A stretch of 64,000 nt of DNA, from contig NZ_JOGB01000009.1 of the NCBI RefSeq assembly GCF_000719335.1, positions 1 through 64,000 on the forward strand, written 5' to 3'. A model generated the notes under the pieces. That model searched no databases and was not told where the DNA came from. It worked only from the letters and a program-made list of their open reading frames with translations. Each line of letters opens with the position of its first letter. The stretch's first letter is position 1. The translations under genes and the position numbers were made by a program. Positions 26,017 through 34,676 of this stretch are shown here, piece after piece. The stretch is from Streptomyces sp. NRRL S-87. Its GTDB lineage: Bacteria; Actinomycetota; Actinomycetes; Streptomycetales; Streptomycetaceae.

Positions 26017-28008
26017 GTGAGGCGGTTCCTGCGGGCACTGGGGACGGGCGCGGCACTGTGGCTGGCGGCAGCCGGGACGGCGGCGGGCGCCGCACCCCCT
26101 GCCGGCGCCGCCCACTCCGCACACACAACGCCCGCCGGCGCGACCTCCCTCAGAAGCACGACGGCCGCCGCGGCCGCGCTCCCCGCCTCCGAAGCCACGA
26201 GCCCCGCAACCCCCGACGCGGCCCCCGCCTGGCGCCCGCCCCTTTCGACGCGCGGCCGGTACGTCGTCGACGCCGACGGCAACCGCTTCCGCATGAAGGC
26301 CGCCAACTGGGACGGGGCGCAGGGATCGTGGTCCGGATCCGGTGACGTCGCGGATCCCTCGAGCCACCACGCCGGCCAGGACGCCCACGGCATCCCGCTG
26401 GGTCTGGACCGCGTGCCGCTGCCCGCCCTGATGGCGGACTTCCACCGGCTGGGCCTCAACAGCATCCGGCTGCCGTTCTCCAACGAGATGATCCGGACCA
26501 CCGCGCCCGTGCCGGACGCGGCCGTGGCCGCCAACCCTGCGCTGCGGGGCCGGACCCCGCTGCAGGTGTACGACGCCGTGGTGGCGGCCCTGGCCGCGGA
26601 CGGCTTCGCGGTGATCCTCAACAACCACACCAACACGACCCGTTGGTGCTGCGGCGTGGACGGCAACGAGCGCTGGAACACCTCGCAGTCCACCCGGCAG
26701 TGGGCCGACGACTGGGTGTTCATGGCGCGGCGCTACCGATCGGAGCCCCGCGTGGTCGGCGCCGACCTGTACAACGAGGTGCGCCGCAACGTGTGGGACG
26801 ACCCCAACTGGGGCCTGGGCGACGACCACGACTGGCAGGCGGCGGCCCAGCAGGCCGGCGACCGGATCCTGACCGAGGCCAACCCCGAGCTGCTCGTCGT
26901 GATCGAGGGCATCAACTGGACCGGCATCCCCGTGGACGGCTTCGCCCACGGCCGGCCCACCCTCACCCCCGCCCGCACGCTCTCCCACGCCCTCGTCCGC
27001 TCCGGCAAGCTGGTCTACTCGGCGCACTTCTACGGGTACACCGGCCCGAACCACAGCGGCGCCACCGGCCTCGGCGAGACCCACGACCCGCGCTACCAGG
27101 ACCTCTCGCGCGAGGAGCTGCACCGGGTCCTGTACGACCAGGCCTTCTTCGTCTCCGGGGAGGGCGGCAAGCACTTCACCGCGCCCGTGTGGGTGAGCGA
27201 GTTCGGCATCGGGTCGGACGAGACGGGCGCGAAGCCGCGCGCCTGGTTCGGGAACATGACCGACGAACTCGTGGCCGCCGACGCTGACTTCGCGTACTGG
27301 CCGCTGGTCGGCTGGGAGGGTCACGACAGCTGGGCCATGCTGCGGTACGGGCCCTCCGGGACCCGGTCGGGGATGCTCGACGCCGGCGACTGGCGCAGCG
27401 CGCCGTGGCAGCGCCTGCTGGCCGGGCCGGAGCGGACGGGCCAGGTGGCCCGCGTACCGGTGTGGCAGCAGCTGAACACCGACCACGCCGACTTCGTCCA
27501 GTCACTCCGGGCCCGGGCGGAGGGCGACTGGGACTCCGGCGCCCGCAAGGCGGCCTGCCCGGACGGACTGCGGCTGACGGGCCTCGGGCACACGGGCGGC
27601 CGCGGGCTGTGCACCGACGCCGGGGCCGGTGACCTGCGGGCGGTGGACGGCGGGCAGATCGTGGTGCGCGACGAGCGCTTCGTCCCGGGTGGCGGCGACT
27701 GGGCGTCGGGGTACACCAAGTTCCAGTGCCCGACCGGGCAGTTCCTGATCGGGTACAGCCGGCGCGGGGAGCGCGTCTCGGCGGCCCTGTGCGCGCCGGC
27801 CCGGACGGCCCTGGGCACGGCCGGGCGGACGGTGTGGTTCGACCGCGGCGACAACCGGCCGGCCGGTGACCTCGGGGGCGACTGGGCGTCCGGCAGCTAC
27901 AAGGGCCAGTGCGGGGCGGACGAGTACGCGGCCGGGATCGCCTTCACCACCCGTGTCGGCAGCCGGGGCACCCCCGACGCCCTCCTGTGCCGCCGCCTGA
28001 CGCCCTGA
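26017..28008 (+). CDS. secreted glycoside hydrolase family 5 (cellulase-like)
   Basis: The 663-aa protein begins at the GTG at 26017 behind AGAGGCGGGCGG, with a Sec signal (FLRALGTGAALWLAAAGTAA) and an Ala/Thr/Pro linker to about residue 80. The GH5 (beta/alpha)8 catalytic domain (about 85-480) has VDADGNRFRMKAANWDG, GLNSIRLPFSNEMI, acid/base Glu254 in DLYNEVRR and nucleophile Glu395 in WVSEFGIG. Residues 490-663 form a C-terminal region with WDSGARKAACP and GGDWASGYTKFQCPTGQFL-type repeats and paired cysteines, possibly an accessory carbohydrate-binding domain. It likely degrades a beta-glucan outside the cell. Confidence 0.9.
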   Translation: MRRFLRALGTGAALWLAAAGTAAGAAPPAGAAHSAHTTPAGATSLRSTTAAAAALPASEATSPATPDAAPAWRPPLSTRGRYVVDADGNRFRMKAANWDGAQGSWSGSGDVADPSSHHAGQDAHGIPLGLDRVPLPALMADFHRLGLNSIRLPFSNEMIRTTAPVPDAAVAANPALRGRTPLQVYDAVVAALAADGFAVILNNHTNTTRWCCGVDGNERWNTSQSTRQWADDWVFMARRYRSEPRVVGADLYNEVRRNVWDDPNWGLGDDHDWQAAAQQAGDRILTEANPELLVVIEGINWTGIPVDGFAHGRPTLTPARTLSHALVRSGKLVYSAHFYGYTGPNHSGATGLGETHDPRYQDLSREELHRVLYDQAFFVSGEGGKHFTAPVWVSEFGIGSDETGAKPRAWFGNMTDELVAADADFAYWPLVGWEGHDSWAMLRYGPSGTRSGMLDAGDWRSAPWQRLLAGPERTGQVARVPVWQQLNTDHADFVQSLRARAEGDWDSGARKAACPDGLRLTGLGHTGGRGLCTDAGAGDLRAVDGGQIVVRDERFVPGGGDWASGYTKFQCPTGQFLIGYSRRGERVSAALCAPARTALGTAGRTVWFDRGDNRPAGDLGGDWASGSYKGQCGADEYAAGIAFTTRVGSRGTPDALLCRRLTP

Positions 28009-28095
28009 CCCGCGCCCTGAGCCTGCCTGCCCCTGACCCTGCCCTGCCCCTACCCCTGCGGACTCCAGCCCCCGACGGGTTCGCGCGGAGCCGGC

Positions 28096-28569
28096 TCAGC
28101 GGGCGGCGGGCCGGGTCGCGGGCTCGGCGCGGAAGGAGAAGGCCTCCATGAGGCGGCGGTGGGCGGTCTTCTGCACGGCGGCGATCCGCCACTGCCCGTC
28201 CACCTCGCGCACGACCGTGTACGTGGCCAGTTTGTCGAGCCGCTTCGGCTCCGCGCCCTTGTGGACCGCGCCGCGGGTGACGGCCACGGCCGCGTCGGCG
28301 CCCAGGAAGCGCAGGTCGGTGATCTCGACGGTGAGGCGGGTGCCCTTGAGGAACGAGTCGAACAGGGCCTGGTGGGCACGGCCGATCTCGGCTCCCCCGT
28401 GGTAGACGGTGCCGGCGAAGGTCACGTCCGTGGCGTCCGCGGTGAAGTGCTCGCCGTAGGCGGCGCCGTCGCCGCGGCCCCAGGCCTCGGCGCTGCGCCG
28501 CAGCAGGGCGCGGACGGCCTCGTGGTCGGCGGCGGTGGGGGCAGGGGTGGCGGTACGGGTGCTGGTCAT
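28096..28569 (-). CDS. SgcJ/EcaC-family NTF2-fold protein
   Basis: The 157-aa NTF2-fold protein is of the SgcJ/EcaC group, small proteins often annotated as oxidoreductases but without proven catalysis. Marks are VRALLRRSAEAWGRGDGAAY, DVTFAGTVYHGGAEIGRAHQ, and TYTVVREVDGQWRIAAVQKT. Start at ATG 28569 behind GGGAGGGA. It diverges from a MarR regulator; the operator at 28587-28608 lies in its promoter, so it is probably repressed by that protein. Confidence 0.87.
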   Translation of the reverse strand: MTSTRTATPAPTAADHEAVRALLRRSAEAWGRGDGAAYGEHFTADATDVTFAGTVYHGGAEIGRAHQALFDSFLKGTRLTVEITDLRFLGADAAVAVTRGAVHKGAEPKRLDKLATYTVVREVDGQWRIAAVQKTAHRRLMEAFSFRAEPATRPAAR

Positions 28570-28586
28570 GACACGTCCCTCCCATG

Positions 28587-28640
28587 GTAACTTCGTACAT
28601 GAAGTTACTTCTTTGAAGATTTCTCTTCCTTGAGGAAGAG
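28587..28640. promoter_or_regulatory. two MarR operators
   Basis: GTAACTTC-GTACAT-GAAGTTAC (28587-28608) and CTCTTCC-TTGA-GGAAGAG (28623-28640) are perfect dyads in the 91-bp gap between the divergent SgcJ-like and MarR genes. The gap is AT-rich compared with its surroundings. Confidence 0.75.
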
Positions 28641-28660
28641 ATTAGGGAGGGGGTCGGCTC

Positions 28661-29119
28661 ATGTCAACGGCAGGGATGCGCTCCGACGCGAGCGAGGTCT
28701 ACCGGCGCTACATGAGCGCCGTGATGCTGCACGGCCATGCCGGGGCGCGGGCCTGCGACCTGGGCGCGACGGACCTGTACGCGCTGAACATCCTGGAGCT
28801 CTCGGGGGCCATGACCCCAGGCGAGCTCGGCGCGCGCACGGGCCTGACGACGGGGCCCACCACCCGTCTGGTCGACCGGCTCGAGCAGGCGGGCTACGTG
28901 CGCCGGGCGCCCGCGCCCGGCGACCGTCGCAAGGTGCTCGTCGAGCCGGTGGGTGCGCCCGCGGAGCTCGACCGGGTGATGGCCCCGGCCCGGCAGCGGA
29001 TCGCGCAGATCCTGGGCGACTACTCGCCCGAGCAACTCCGCGTGCTCTTCGACTACTTCACCCGGGCGACGGCCGCCTACCAGGAGGCGGCCGACCAGCT
29101 GCGCGCCAAGGAGGACTGA
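28661..29119 (+). CDS. MarR-family transcriptional regulator
   Basis: The 152-aa winged-helix dimer has LYALNILELSGAMTPGELGA, TGLTTGPTTRLVDRLEQAGY (recognition helix) and VRRAPAPGDRRKVLVEP (wing), the classic MarR signature. Start at ATG 28661 with GGGAGGGGG 7 nt upstream. It is presumably the autoregulated repressor of the divergent SgcJ-like gene. Confidence 0.92.
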   Translation: MSTAGMRSDASEVYRRYMSAVMLHGHAGARACDLGATDLYALNILELSGAMTPGELGARTGLTTGPTTRLVDRLEQAGYVRRAPAPGDRRKVLVEPVGAPAELDRVMAPARQRIAQILGDYSPEQLRVLFDYFTRATAAYQEAADQLRAKED

Positions 29120-29231
29120 CCGGGCCGGGCCGCGTCCCGTCCCGGACCCTCGCCGCGCCGCCCCCAACCCCCAACCCACCCACCCCGCATCCCGACGGCC
29201 CGCTGTCAGCGCAACCACCTACCGTCCGGGC

Positions 29232-29978
29232 ATGGGGATCTATCTCGTGGGCGTCCACGAACGGGACTGGCGCGGCGACGACTTCGCCCCGCCGAACGGG
29301 GCCGGGACCGATGACCCGTCCGACGTGCACCAGCACGACGAGGACCGGTACGACGAGGACCGGTACGACGAGGGCAGGCGGCCGCTCGCGGCGGCGCTGG
29401 ACGCGGAACTGGCGCGGCGCGGCCTGCCCCCGTACACCTTCCCCGCCCCACCCGCGAAGGCGTCGGGCCCACCCCCTGCCGGGCGGAGGCGCCGCCGCGC
29501 GTGGTGGCCACGGCCGACGGGCCCGGGCCGTCGGCGGGCGCCGGCTCCCGAACCCGGCTTCGAGGAGAAGCTGGTCGCGGGCCCCGACGGCTTCACGGCC
29601 CTGTGCGCCGCGCACCTGACGCCGGCTGAGCACGATGCCGTGTGGGGCTGGACGGTGCTGGTCCCCCTGCCGCTGACCGAGGCGCTGCGGCTCCCGGTCG
29701 CGTCCCCGCACTTCGACGAGGCGGTGGTGGCGGGAGCCGAGGGCGCACGCGCGGCCGCGCGCCGACTGGCGCGGGCCGTGGCACTGCCCGACGAGGTCCC
29801 CGTCGCCGGCACCCGACTCGCCCTGACCTCGTGGTTCCTGGACGGCGGGGCCGCGGAACTGGCCCGGGCCCGGCCGGGCCCCTGGAGCCGGGACCTCGAC
29901 GCGGCCTTCCACATCGCGCTGTACCTGCGGGCGGCGGAGTACTCACTGCGGCACGGCTGCCCGATCACGTACGCCTGA
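29232..29978 (+). CDS. hypothetical protein, 248 aa
   Basis: No named family is recognised. The N-terminus MGIYLVGVHERDW is recurrent in Streptomyces hypothetical proteins. It is followed by DEDRYDEDRYDEGR, encoded by two 15-bp direct repeats, then a basic Pro/Arg linker (about residues 75-110). The C-terminal part (115-248) is well-formed coding sequence with helices such as FTALCAAHLTPAEHDAVWGW and AAFHIALYLRAAEYSLRHGC. No signal peptide or membrane span is seen. Coding bias supports expression as a cytosolic protein. Confidence 0.7.
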   Translation: MGIYLVGVHERDWRGDDFAPPNGAGTDDPSDVHQHDEDRYDEDRYDEGRRPLAAALDAELARRGLPPYTFPAPPAKASGPPPAGRRRRRAWWPRPTGPGRRRAPAPEPGFEEKLVAGPDGFTALCAAHLTPAEHDAVWGWTVLVPLPLTEALRLPVASPHFDEAVVAGAEGARAAARRLARAVALPDEVPVAGTRLALTSWFLDGGAAELARARPGPWSRDLDAAFHIALYLRAAEYSLRHGCPITYA

Positions 29979-30034
29979 ACCGGCCGCGGGGCCCGCGTCC
30001 GCCCCCTACGCCACCTCGCCAACTCCCGCGGACA

Positions 30035-30832
30035 TCAGACTCCTTCGGCGCGCAGGGGCAGCAGCCGGGGTCGCTTGGCGGTGCGACCGTCACCGGAGGA
30101 GCGGCCGAGCAGGCGGCGCAGCAGCCACGGGCCGAGGAAGCCGGCCGCCCAGCGGAGCTCGCCCGGCGCGGCCCGCCAGCCGGTCGGGCGCGGGACGGCG
30201 GGCGCGGGCAGCGGACGGGTCCACGCGTCGTCGCTGCCCTGCAGGCCGAGGGCGTGGGCGAGAGCGGCCGCGATGCGTTCGTGCCCGAGCGGACCGGCGT
30301 GCAGCCGGTCCGCGCTCCACAGGCGGGGATCGGTGACCACCGCGTGCCGGCCGAGCTCGACGAGCGTGACGCCGTGCCGCCCGGCAGCCGCGCGGATGCG
30401 GTCGTTGAGGGCGTCTACCCGGCTGCCGAGCGGCCGGGCGAGCGGGACCAGGCGGGCGACGTCGGGGAACGTCACGGTGACCACACGGGCGCCCTGGGCG
30501 GCGAATGCCGCGTACATCGCCTCCAGGTGGCCGGCCACCGCGTCGGGATCGAAGCCGGGTCGCAGCAGGTCGTTGACCCCGGCGACGACGGTGACCAGGT
30601 CGGGGCGGAGGGCGAGGGCGGGGGCCAACTGCTCCTCGCGCACCTGGTGGGCCAGGCGGCCGCGCACGGCGAGGTTGGCGTACCTCAGGCCGGGTTCGTG
30701 GGCGGCGAGGAGCTCGGCGAAGCGATCGGCGCAGCCGCGCTGGCCGGTGCTGTCGTCGCCGTCGCCGAGGCCCTCGGTCTGGCTGTCGCCCAGGGCGACG
30801 TAGCGCTGGTAGTGCGCGGGGGTGCCGGTCAT
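30035..30832 (-). CDS. SGNH/GDSL hydrolase
   Basis: The 265-aa esterase-type enzyme has block I GDSQTEG (nucleophile Ser17), block II YANLAVRGRLAHQ (Gly), block III VVAGVNDLLRPG (Asn) and block V SADRLHAGPLGHERIA (Asp/His), so all four catalytic blocks are present. There is no signal peptide, so it is likely intracellular. The substrate is unknown. ATG at 30832 is chosen; TTG at 30853 is an alternative. The dyad ATACTC-8nt-GAGTAT (30843-30862) lies directly upstream. Confidence 0.9.
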   Translation of the reverse strand: MTGTPAHYQRYVALGDSQTEGLGDGDDSTGQRGCADRFAELLAAHEPGLRYANLAVRGRLAHQVREEQLAPALALRPDLVTVVAGVNDLLRPGFDPDAVAGHLEAMYAAFAAQGARVVTVTFPDVARLVPLARPLGSRVDALNDRIRAAAGRHGVTLVELGRHAVVTDPRLWSADRLHAGPLGHERIAAALAHALGLQGSDDAWTRPLPAPAVPRPTGWRAAPGELRWAAGFLGPWLLRRLLGRSSGDGRTAKRPRLLPLRAEGV

Positions 30833-30842
30833 GCGCCCGACG

Positions 30843-30862
30843 ATACTCAACAATGCGAGTAT
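30843..30862. promoter_or_regulatory. AT-rich dyad upstream of GDSL hydrolase gene
   Basis: ATACTC, 8 nt, GAGTAT stands 11 bp before the hydrolase ATG in the divergent gap. It is a candidate operator or promoter element; no regulator gene is adjacent. Confidence 0.45.
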
Positions 30863-31023
30863 TCAGAAAGGTGACTGAGGGAGCGGCCCGGAAAGTTTCT
30901 CGTCGCCGGGACCGTCCGCCGGCCCCCTCGGCTACGAATCACTGGTACACCCCGCGGGTTGCTCCCCGGGGCGGACCGGAAGCAGGACGAAGCAAGACGC
31001 AGGAAGACGAGGAGGTGCCGGCC

Positions 31024-31452
31024 ATGACCGGGAAGCTCGGAGTCCGACGGCTGATGGTCAGCGTCGCCGCCGCGGGTCTGCTCGCCGGCGGAGCCACTGC
31101 GGCGGGGATCGGTGCGGCCACGGCCGCTCCGGCCACGGGGACCGCGGCGGTGCAGAAGGACCACGACAGGTCCGACCGGTGCGAGTGGAAGCACGGGCAC
31201 TGGCAGAAGAAGTGGATCAAGGGCCACTGGGAGAAGAAGTGGGTCAGGGGCGACTGGTCCCAGGACCGTGACTGGAAGCAGGGCCACCGGGACGACGACG
31301 GCCGGTGGCACGACGGCCACTGGGAGTGGAAGCACCACGACAAGGGCCACTGGACCTGGGTGTACGTCCCCGGTCACTGGACCTGGGTCTGGGTGCAGGG
31401 ACACGTGGTCTGCAAGGACCGCTGGGGCAACGGAGACGACTGGAACGGATGA
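31024..31452 (+). CDS. secreted His/Trp-rich GHW-repeat protein
   Basis: The 142-aa secreted protein has a Sec signal (RRLMVSVAAAGLLAGGATAA) and a mature part made of WxxGHW-like units: KHGHWQKKW, KGHWEKKW, RGDWSQDRDW, DGHWEWKHH, KGHWTWVYV, PGHWTWVWV. It resembles the YXWGXW-repeat family of exported proteins. Two cysteines flank the repeats (DRCEWK and VVCKDR) and may close a disulfide. Function is unknown; clustered His and Trp could bind metal or cell-wall carbohydrate. Start at ATG 31024 behind GAGGAGG. Confidence 0.8.
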   Translation: MTGKLGVRRLMVSVAAAGLLAGGATAAGIGAATAAPATGTAAVQKDHDRSDRCEWKHGHWQKKWIKGHWEKKWVRGDWSQDRDWKQGHRDDDGRWHDGHWEWKHHDKGHWTWVYVPGHWTWVWVQGHVVCKDRWGNGDDWNG

Positions 31453-31690
31453 CCGGCCCTGAGGACGGCCGGTCCCTGGTCGCGCGGACCTTCCGGTGAC
31501 GTGGACCTTCCGGTCACGTGGCAAGGTCCACGTGACCGGAAATCCGCTCGGCCGGCCCCGAGGACCGCGGCTCCCGCCGCGGGGACGCGGCCGCACACGG
31601 CCCCGGTGATGCGGCCGCCGGCGAATGGTGCTGGCATGGGAGGGGGCCGGTGCCGCCGGCAGTCCACGAGGGGAACGAGGTGCGCTGAGT

Positions 31691-32281
31691 GTGTCCGCCG
31701 GACGTCAACGGTCCTCCTCGGGGGACCGCAGAACAGCGGGGTCGGAGCTCGACGAACTCCTGGAGCGGACGGCGGACGGCGACCGTGAGGCGTTCACGCG
31801 GCTGTACGAGGTGGTCAGCCGCCCCGTCATGGGGATGGCCTGCACCGTGGTCAGGGACGTGGCCCAGGCCGAGGAAGTGGCCCAGGACGTCCTGGTCGAG
31901 GTGTGGCGCACGGCCGGCCGGTTCCGGGCGGAACGGGGCAGCGCCATGGCCTGGGTCCTGACACTGGCGCACCGGCGCGCCGTCGACCGGGTGCGGTCGG
32001 CGCGGGCGGCGGGCGAGCGGGAGCGCCGCAGCGCCGTACGGGACTGGGAGCGGCCGTTCGACGAGGTCGTCGAGGAGGTCGAGCGGCACCTGGAGCACGA
32101 GCGGGTGGGGCGCTGCCTCGCGGAACTGTCGCGCGCGCAGCGCGAGTGCATGGTGTTGGCGTACTACGCGGGACTGACCCACCGCGAGGTGGCGGCGGCG
32201 CTGGCGCAGCCGGTCGGCACGGTGAAGGCGCGGCTGCGGTCCGGGCTGCGGCTGGTGGGCGACTGCCTGAGGAGGCCGTGA
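31691..32281 (+). CDS. sigK: ECF sigma factor, SigK type
   Basis: The 196-aa sigma factor has region 2 (about residues 25-95: FTRLYEVVSRPVMGMACTVV, EEVAQDVLVEVWRTAGRF, GSAMAWVLTLAHRRAVDRVR) and region 4 (about 140-190: LSRAQRECMVLAYYAGLTHR, VAAALAQPVGTVKARLRSGL). The AMAWVLTLAHRRAVDRVRS block is typical of SigK-group factors held by RskA-type anti-sigmas. The GTG at 31691 is used. Its stop codon overlaps the anti-sigma ATG (TGATG), so the two are translationally coupled. Confidence 0.9.
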   Translation: MSAGRQRSSSGDRRTAGSELDELLERTADGDREAFTRLYEVVSRPVMGMACTVVRDVAQAEEVAQDVLVEVWRTAGRFRAERGSAMAWVLTLAHRRAVDRVRSARAAGERERRSAVRDWERPFDEVVEEVERHLEHERVGRCLAELSRAQRECMVLAYYAGLTHREVAAALAQPVGTVKARLRSGLRLVGDCLRRP

Positions 32282-33303
32282 TGGCCGGCGGTGGGCCGCA
32301 CGACGCGGTCGGGGCCTACGTGCTCGACGCGCTGCCGGAGGACGAGCGGCGGGTGTTCGAGGACCATCTCGCGACCTGCCCGGAGTGCACCCTGGAAGCG
32401 GTCGAACTGGGCGCGGTGGCGGCCCGCTTGGGCGCGGGCCTGGAGGCGGAGCCGCCGCCGGCGCTGCGCGGGCGGGTGCTGCGCGCGATCGGCACCGTAC
32501 CGCAGGAACGGTGGCCCGCCGTGGGTGCACCGGAGCCGCCGCCCGACGGGGCCGCGGAGGGGCCGCCGCCCGCCGTGTCCCGTCCCACCGGCGGGGCCCG
32601 CTCCACCGGCATGGGTCGGGAGCCTCCGACCGCCGCCCCCGGGGCACCCCCGGCCGCCGGCGCGGCGGAGCGCCCGCACCGGGGCACGGGTCGTCCCGCC
32701 CCGCCGGCGCCGGGGCAGCGGGGCTCCCCCTCCCGCCGCCGGAGCCGCCGGCGCGTGGCGGTGGCCGTCGGCGCCGCCGTGGCGGCCGTACTGGCGCTGG
32801 CCGGGGTGGCGCTGTGGCAGCACGGCGAGGCTCGGGACGCGCACACCGTGGTGCGCCGGGCCGAGCAGCAGGTGTCGGGGGTGGCGGACGTCCTCACGGC
32901 TCCGGACGTGCAGCTGAACACGGAGGAGCTGGTGGCCGCCGGCCGTTCCACGGTGGCGGTGTCGCGGGACCGGGACGCGGCGGCGTTCTTCGCGACCGGG
33001 CTTCCGAAACTGCCCGCGGGCAAGGCGTACGAGCTCTGGTTCAGCGACTCCGGCGACTACCGGCCGGCGGGCGTGCTGGCCGGCTGGGGTGACCGGCAGC
33101 TGCGCCTGGTCGGCCCGCTGGCCCGGGCCACCGCGGTGTGCATCACGGTGGAGCCGACCGGGGGCTCGCGTACGCCGACCAGCCCGGTGGTGGCCTGGAT
33201 CGGCGTGCCCCACCTGCCGGAAACCCCCCTCGACCCGCCGGACCCGTCCCCGACCGACGTCGACGTCTACCCCGAGCCGGCCGCAGGGCTGTCCTCGGAG
33301 TGA
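32281..33303 (+). CDS. RskA-type anti-sigma factor
   Basis: This 340-aa membrane anti-sigma factor has an N-terminal zinc-binding anti-sigma domain with His29-x3-Cys33-x2-Cys36 (DHLATCPEC). A long Pro/Gly/Arg linker (75-155) and one transmembrane helix (about 158-180: VAVAVGAAVAAVLALAGVAL) lead to an extracytoplasmic RskA domain (about 190-320: GKAYELWFSDSGDYRPAGVL). It should hold the SigK-type factor at the membrane and release it after proteolysis on an outside signal. Confidence 0.93.
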   Translation: MAGGGPHDAVGAYVLDALPEDERRVFEDHLATCPECTLEAVELGAVAARLGAGLEAEPPPALRGRVLRAIGTVPQERWPAVGAPEPPPDGAAEGPPPAVSRPTGGARSTGMGREPPTAAPGAPPAAGAAERPHRGTGRPAPPAPGQRGSPSRRRSRRRVAVAVGAAVAAVLALAGVALWQHGEARDAHTVVRRAEQQVSGVADVLTAPDVQLNTEELVAAGRSTVAVSRDRDAAAFFATGLPKLPAGKAYELWFSDSGDYRPAGVLAGWGDRQLRLVGPLARATAVCITVEPTGGSRTPTSPVVAWIGVPHLPETPLDPPDPSPTDVDVYPEPAAGLSSE

Positions 33304-33340
33304 CCCGGCGCCGGCACCCCGCGCACGCGTGGTCGACGGG

Positions 33341-33403
33341 GACGAAGACGGAGGCGGAGGGCGGAGCCGGAGTCCAAGACGAAGACGGAGGCGGAGGGCG
33401 GAG
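33341..33403 (+). repeat. 25-bp direct repeat pair
   Basis: A 25-bp unit beginning GACGAAGACGGAGGCGGA occurs at 33341-33365 and 33379-33403, 13 bp apart, downstream of the anti-sigma gene. Confidence 0.8.
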
Positions 33404-33433
33404 GCGGATTTCGAGACGGCGCGGACGGGGGTC

Positions 33434-33465
33434 GCGGGCCGGGGGCGGGGCGGCGCCCGGCCCGC
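33434..33465. terminator. hairpin between convergent operons
   Basis: GCGGGCCGGG pairs with CCCGGCCCGC around a 12-nt loop, in the gap between the convergent anti-sigma gene and DUF1648 gene. Confidence 0.5.
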
Positions 33466-33509
33466 CTCCGGGGAGAGGGGGTTCGCCCCGGCGGGCGGAC
33501 CCGACGCGG

Positions 33510-34676
33510 TCAGCGGGGCGCCCGGGCCGTCAGGGCGTTGAGCAGCGCGGCGCCGCGGGCGGCGTCGTCGACGGAGACGGCGAACTCCGCGCCCGTACGC
33601 GGGCGGACCACCAGGCACTCCCCCGCGCGCAGCATGACCGTGGTGCCGTGACCGCTGAGGCGGTAGCCCCAGCCGCCGACCTGCGCCGGCCGGCGGGTCT
33701 CGACCCGGGCCGAGGCGACGTCCTGGACGGACCAGCGGCGTACCGGTCGGCCGAGCGGCCCGAAGGCCACGTCCAGCCCCCGCTCGGTCACGCGCGCGGT
33801 CACCGAGGAGCAGCCGGCCCCGGCCAGCGCGACCACGGCGAAGGGCGCGCCCACCGCCCAGCCGGCGTCCGTCGCTCCCGCTGCGGCGGCCGCCAGGGCG
33901 GCGAACGCGACCAGGCCCGCGACCACGCCCAGCAGGGACAGCCAGCGGTTCGAGGTACGTGAGAGCCAGACCAGGCGGGCCCCGTCGGGCAGTTCCACGG
34001 CCGGTCCGGCGGCCGTCACGTCCCCCGGTGCAGCAGGTGCGGGTGCGGGTGCGTCCGCCGGTGCGGGTGCGTCCGCCGGTGCGGTTCCCGGCCCCGCGGC
34101 GCGCGCGGCGGCCGCCCACCCGAGTACTCCGGCCAGCACCGCGGCCGCGGCTCCGACCGCGATCCCGGCGGCCACGGATCCGGCCTGCCGCCAGTCCGCC
34201 CGGTCCAGGTTGGCGCGCACCACCGTGGCCTGGATGCCGGTCAGGAACACCGCCGCCGCAGGCAGGACGGCGCCGAGCCCGCCGCGCGCCGGCAGGGCAC
34301 CGCGCCGGACGGCGAGTCCGACGGACAGGACGAGCACCGCCCACAGCAGCGCCGGGAACAGCGCCGCCGCCCACAGCGGCATCGAGCCGTCCGGTCCTGC
34401 GCCGCCCCAGTGCGTGGCGAGCCGGTCCGGGAGCCGGCCCCTGACGGCGAGCGGCAGCCCGGCGAGCACCGCGCCGACGCCGGCGGCCCACGCCACCGCG
34501 GCCCGGCGCGGACTTCCCGCCCGGCGGGGGCCTCCGGTCGGACGTGGACTCGCGGCCCCGCGCGGGTCTCCGGTCCGACCGGGCCCGCCGGCCCGCGCAC
34601 TCCCCGCGCCCCCGCCCCGCGACCGCCCTGCGCCGCCTCCCGTCGCGGCTGCGCCGCGCCCCCCGCGGTCCGTCAC
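33510..34676 (-). CDS. DUF1648 membrane protein
   Basis: The 388-aa protein has a basic Gly/Arg/Pro-rich N-terminus (1-58) and several membrane helices (AVAWAAGVGAVLAGLPLAV, WAAALFPALLWAVLVLSVGL, and more to about 290). The DUF1648 sequence RLPDRLATHWGGAGPDG sits after the first helix. A C-terminal soluble part (300-388) resembles PH-like domains (LRAGECLVVRPRTGAEFAVS). The GTG start overlaps the stop of the upstream GntR gene (GTGA), so the pair forms one coupled operon. DUF1648 proteins paired with YtrA-type GntR regulators are common in Gram-positives. Function is unknown. Confidence 0.88.
   Translation of the reverse strand: MTDRGGRGAAATGGGAGRSRGGGAGSARAGGPGRTGDPRGAASPRPTGGPRRAGSPRRAAVAWAAGVGAVLAGLPLAVRGRLPDRLATHWGGAGPDGSMPLWAAALFPALLWAVLVLSVGLAVRRGALPARGGLGAVLPAAAVFLTGIQATVVRANLDRADWRQAGSVAAGIAVGAAAAVLAGVLGWAAAARAAGPGTAPADAPAPADAPAPAPAAPGDVTAAGPAVELPDGARLVWLSRTSNRWLSLLGVVAGLVAFAALAAAAAGATDAGWAVGAPFAVVALAGAGCSSVTARVTERGLDVAFGPLGRPVRRWSVQDVASARVETRRPAQVGGWGYRLSGHGTTVMLRAGECLVVRPRTGAEFAVSVDDAARGAALLNALTARAPR

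Noticed and set aside
29985..29997. CGCGGG-G-CCCGCG as a terminator between convergent genes
   Set aside because: Only 6 bp with a one-base loop; common by chance at this GC content.
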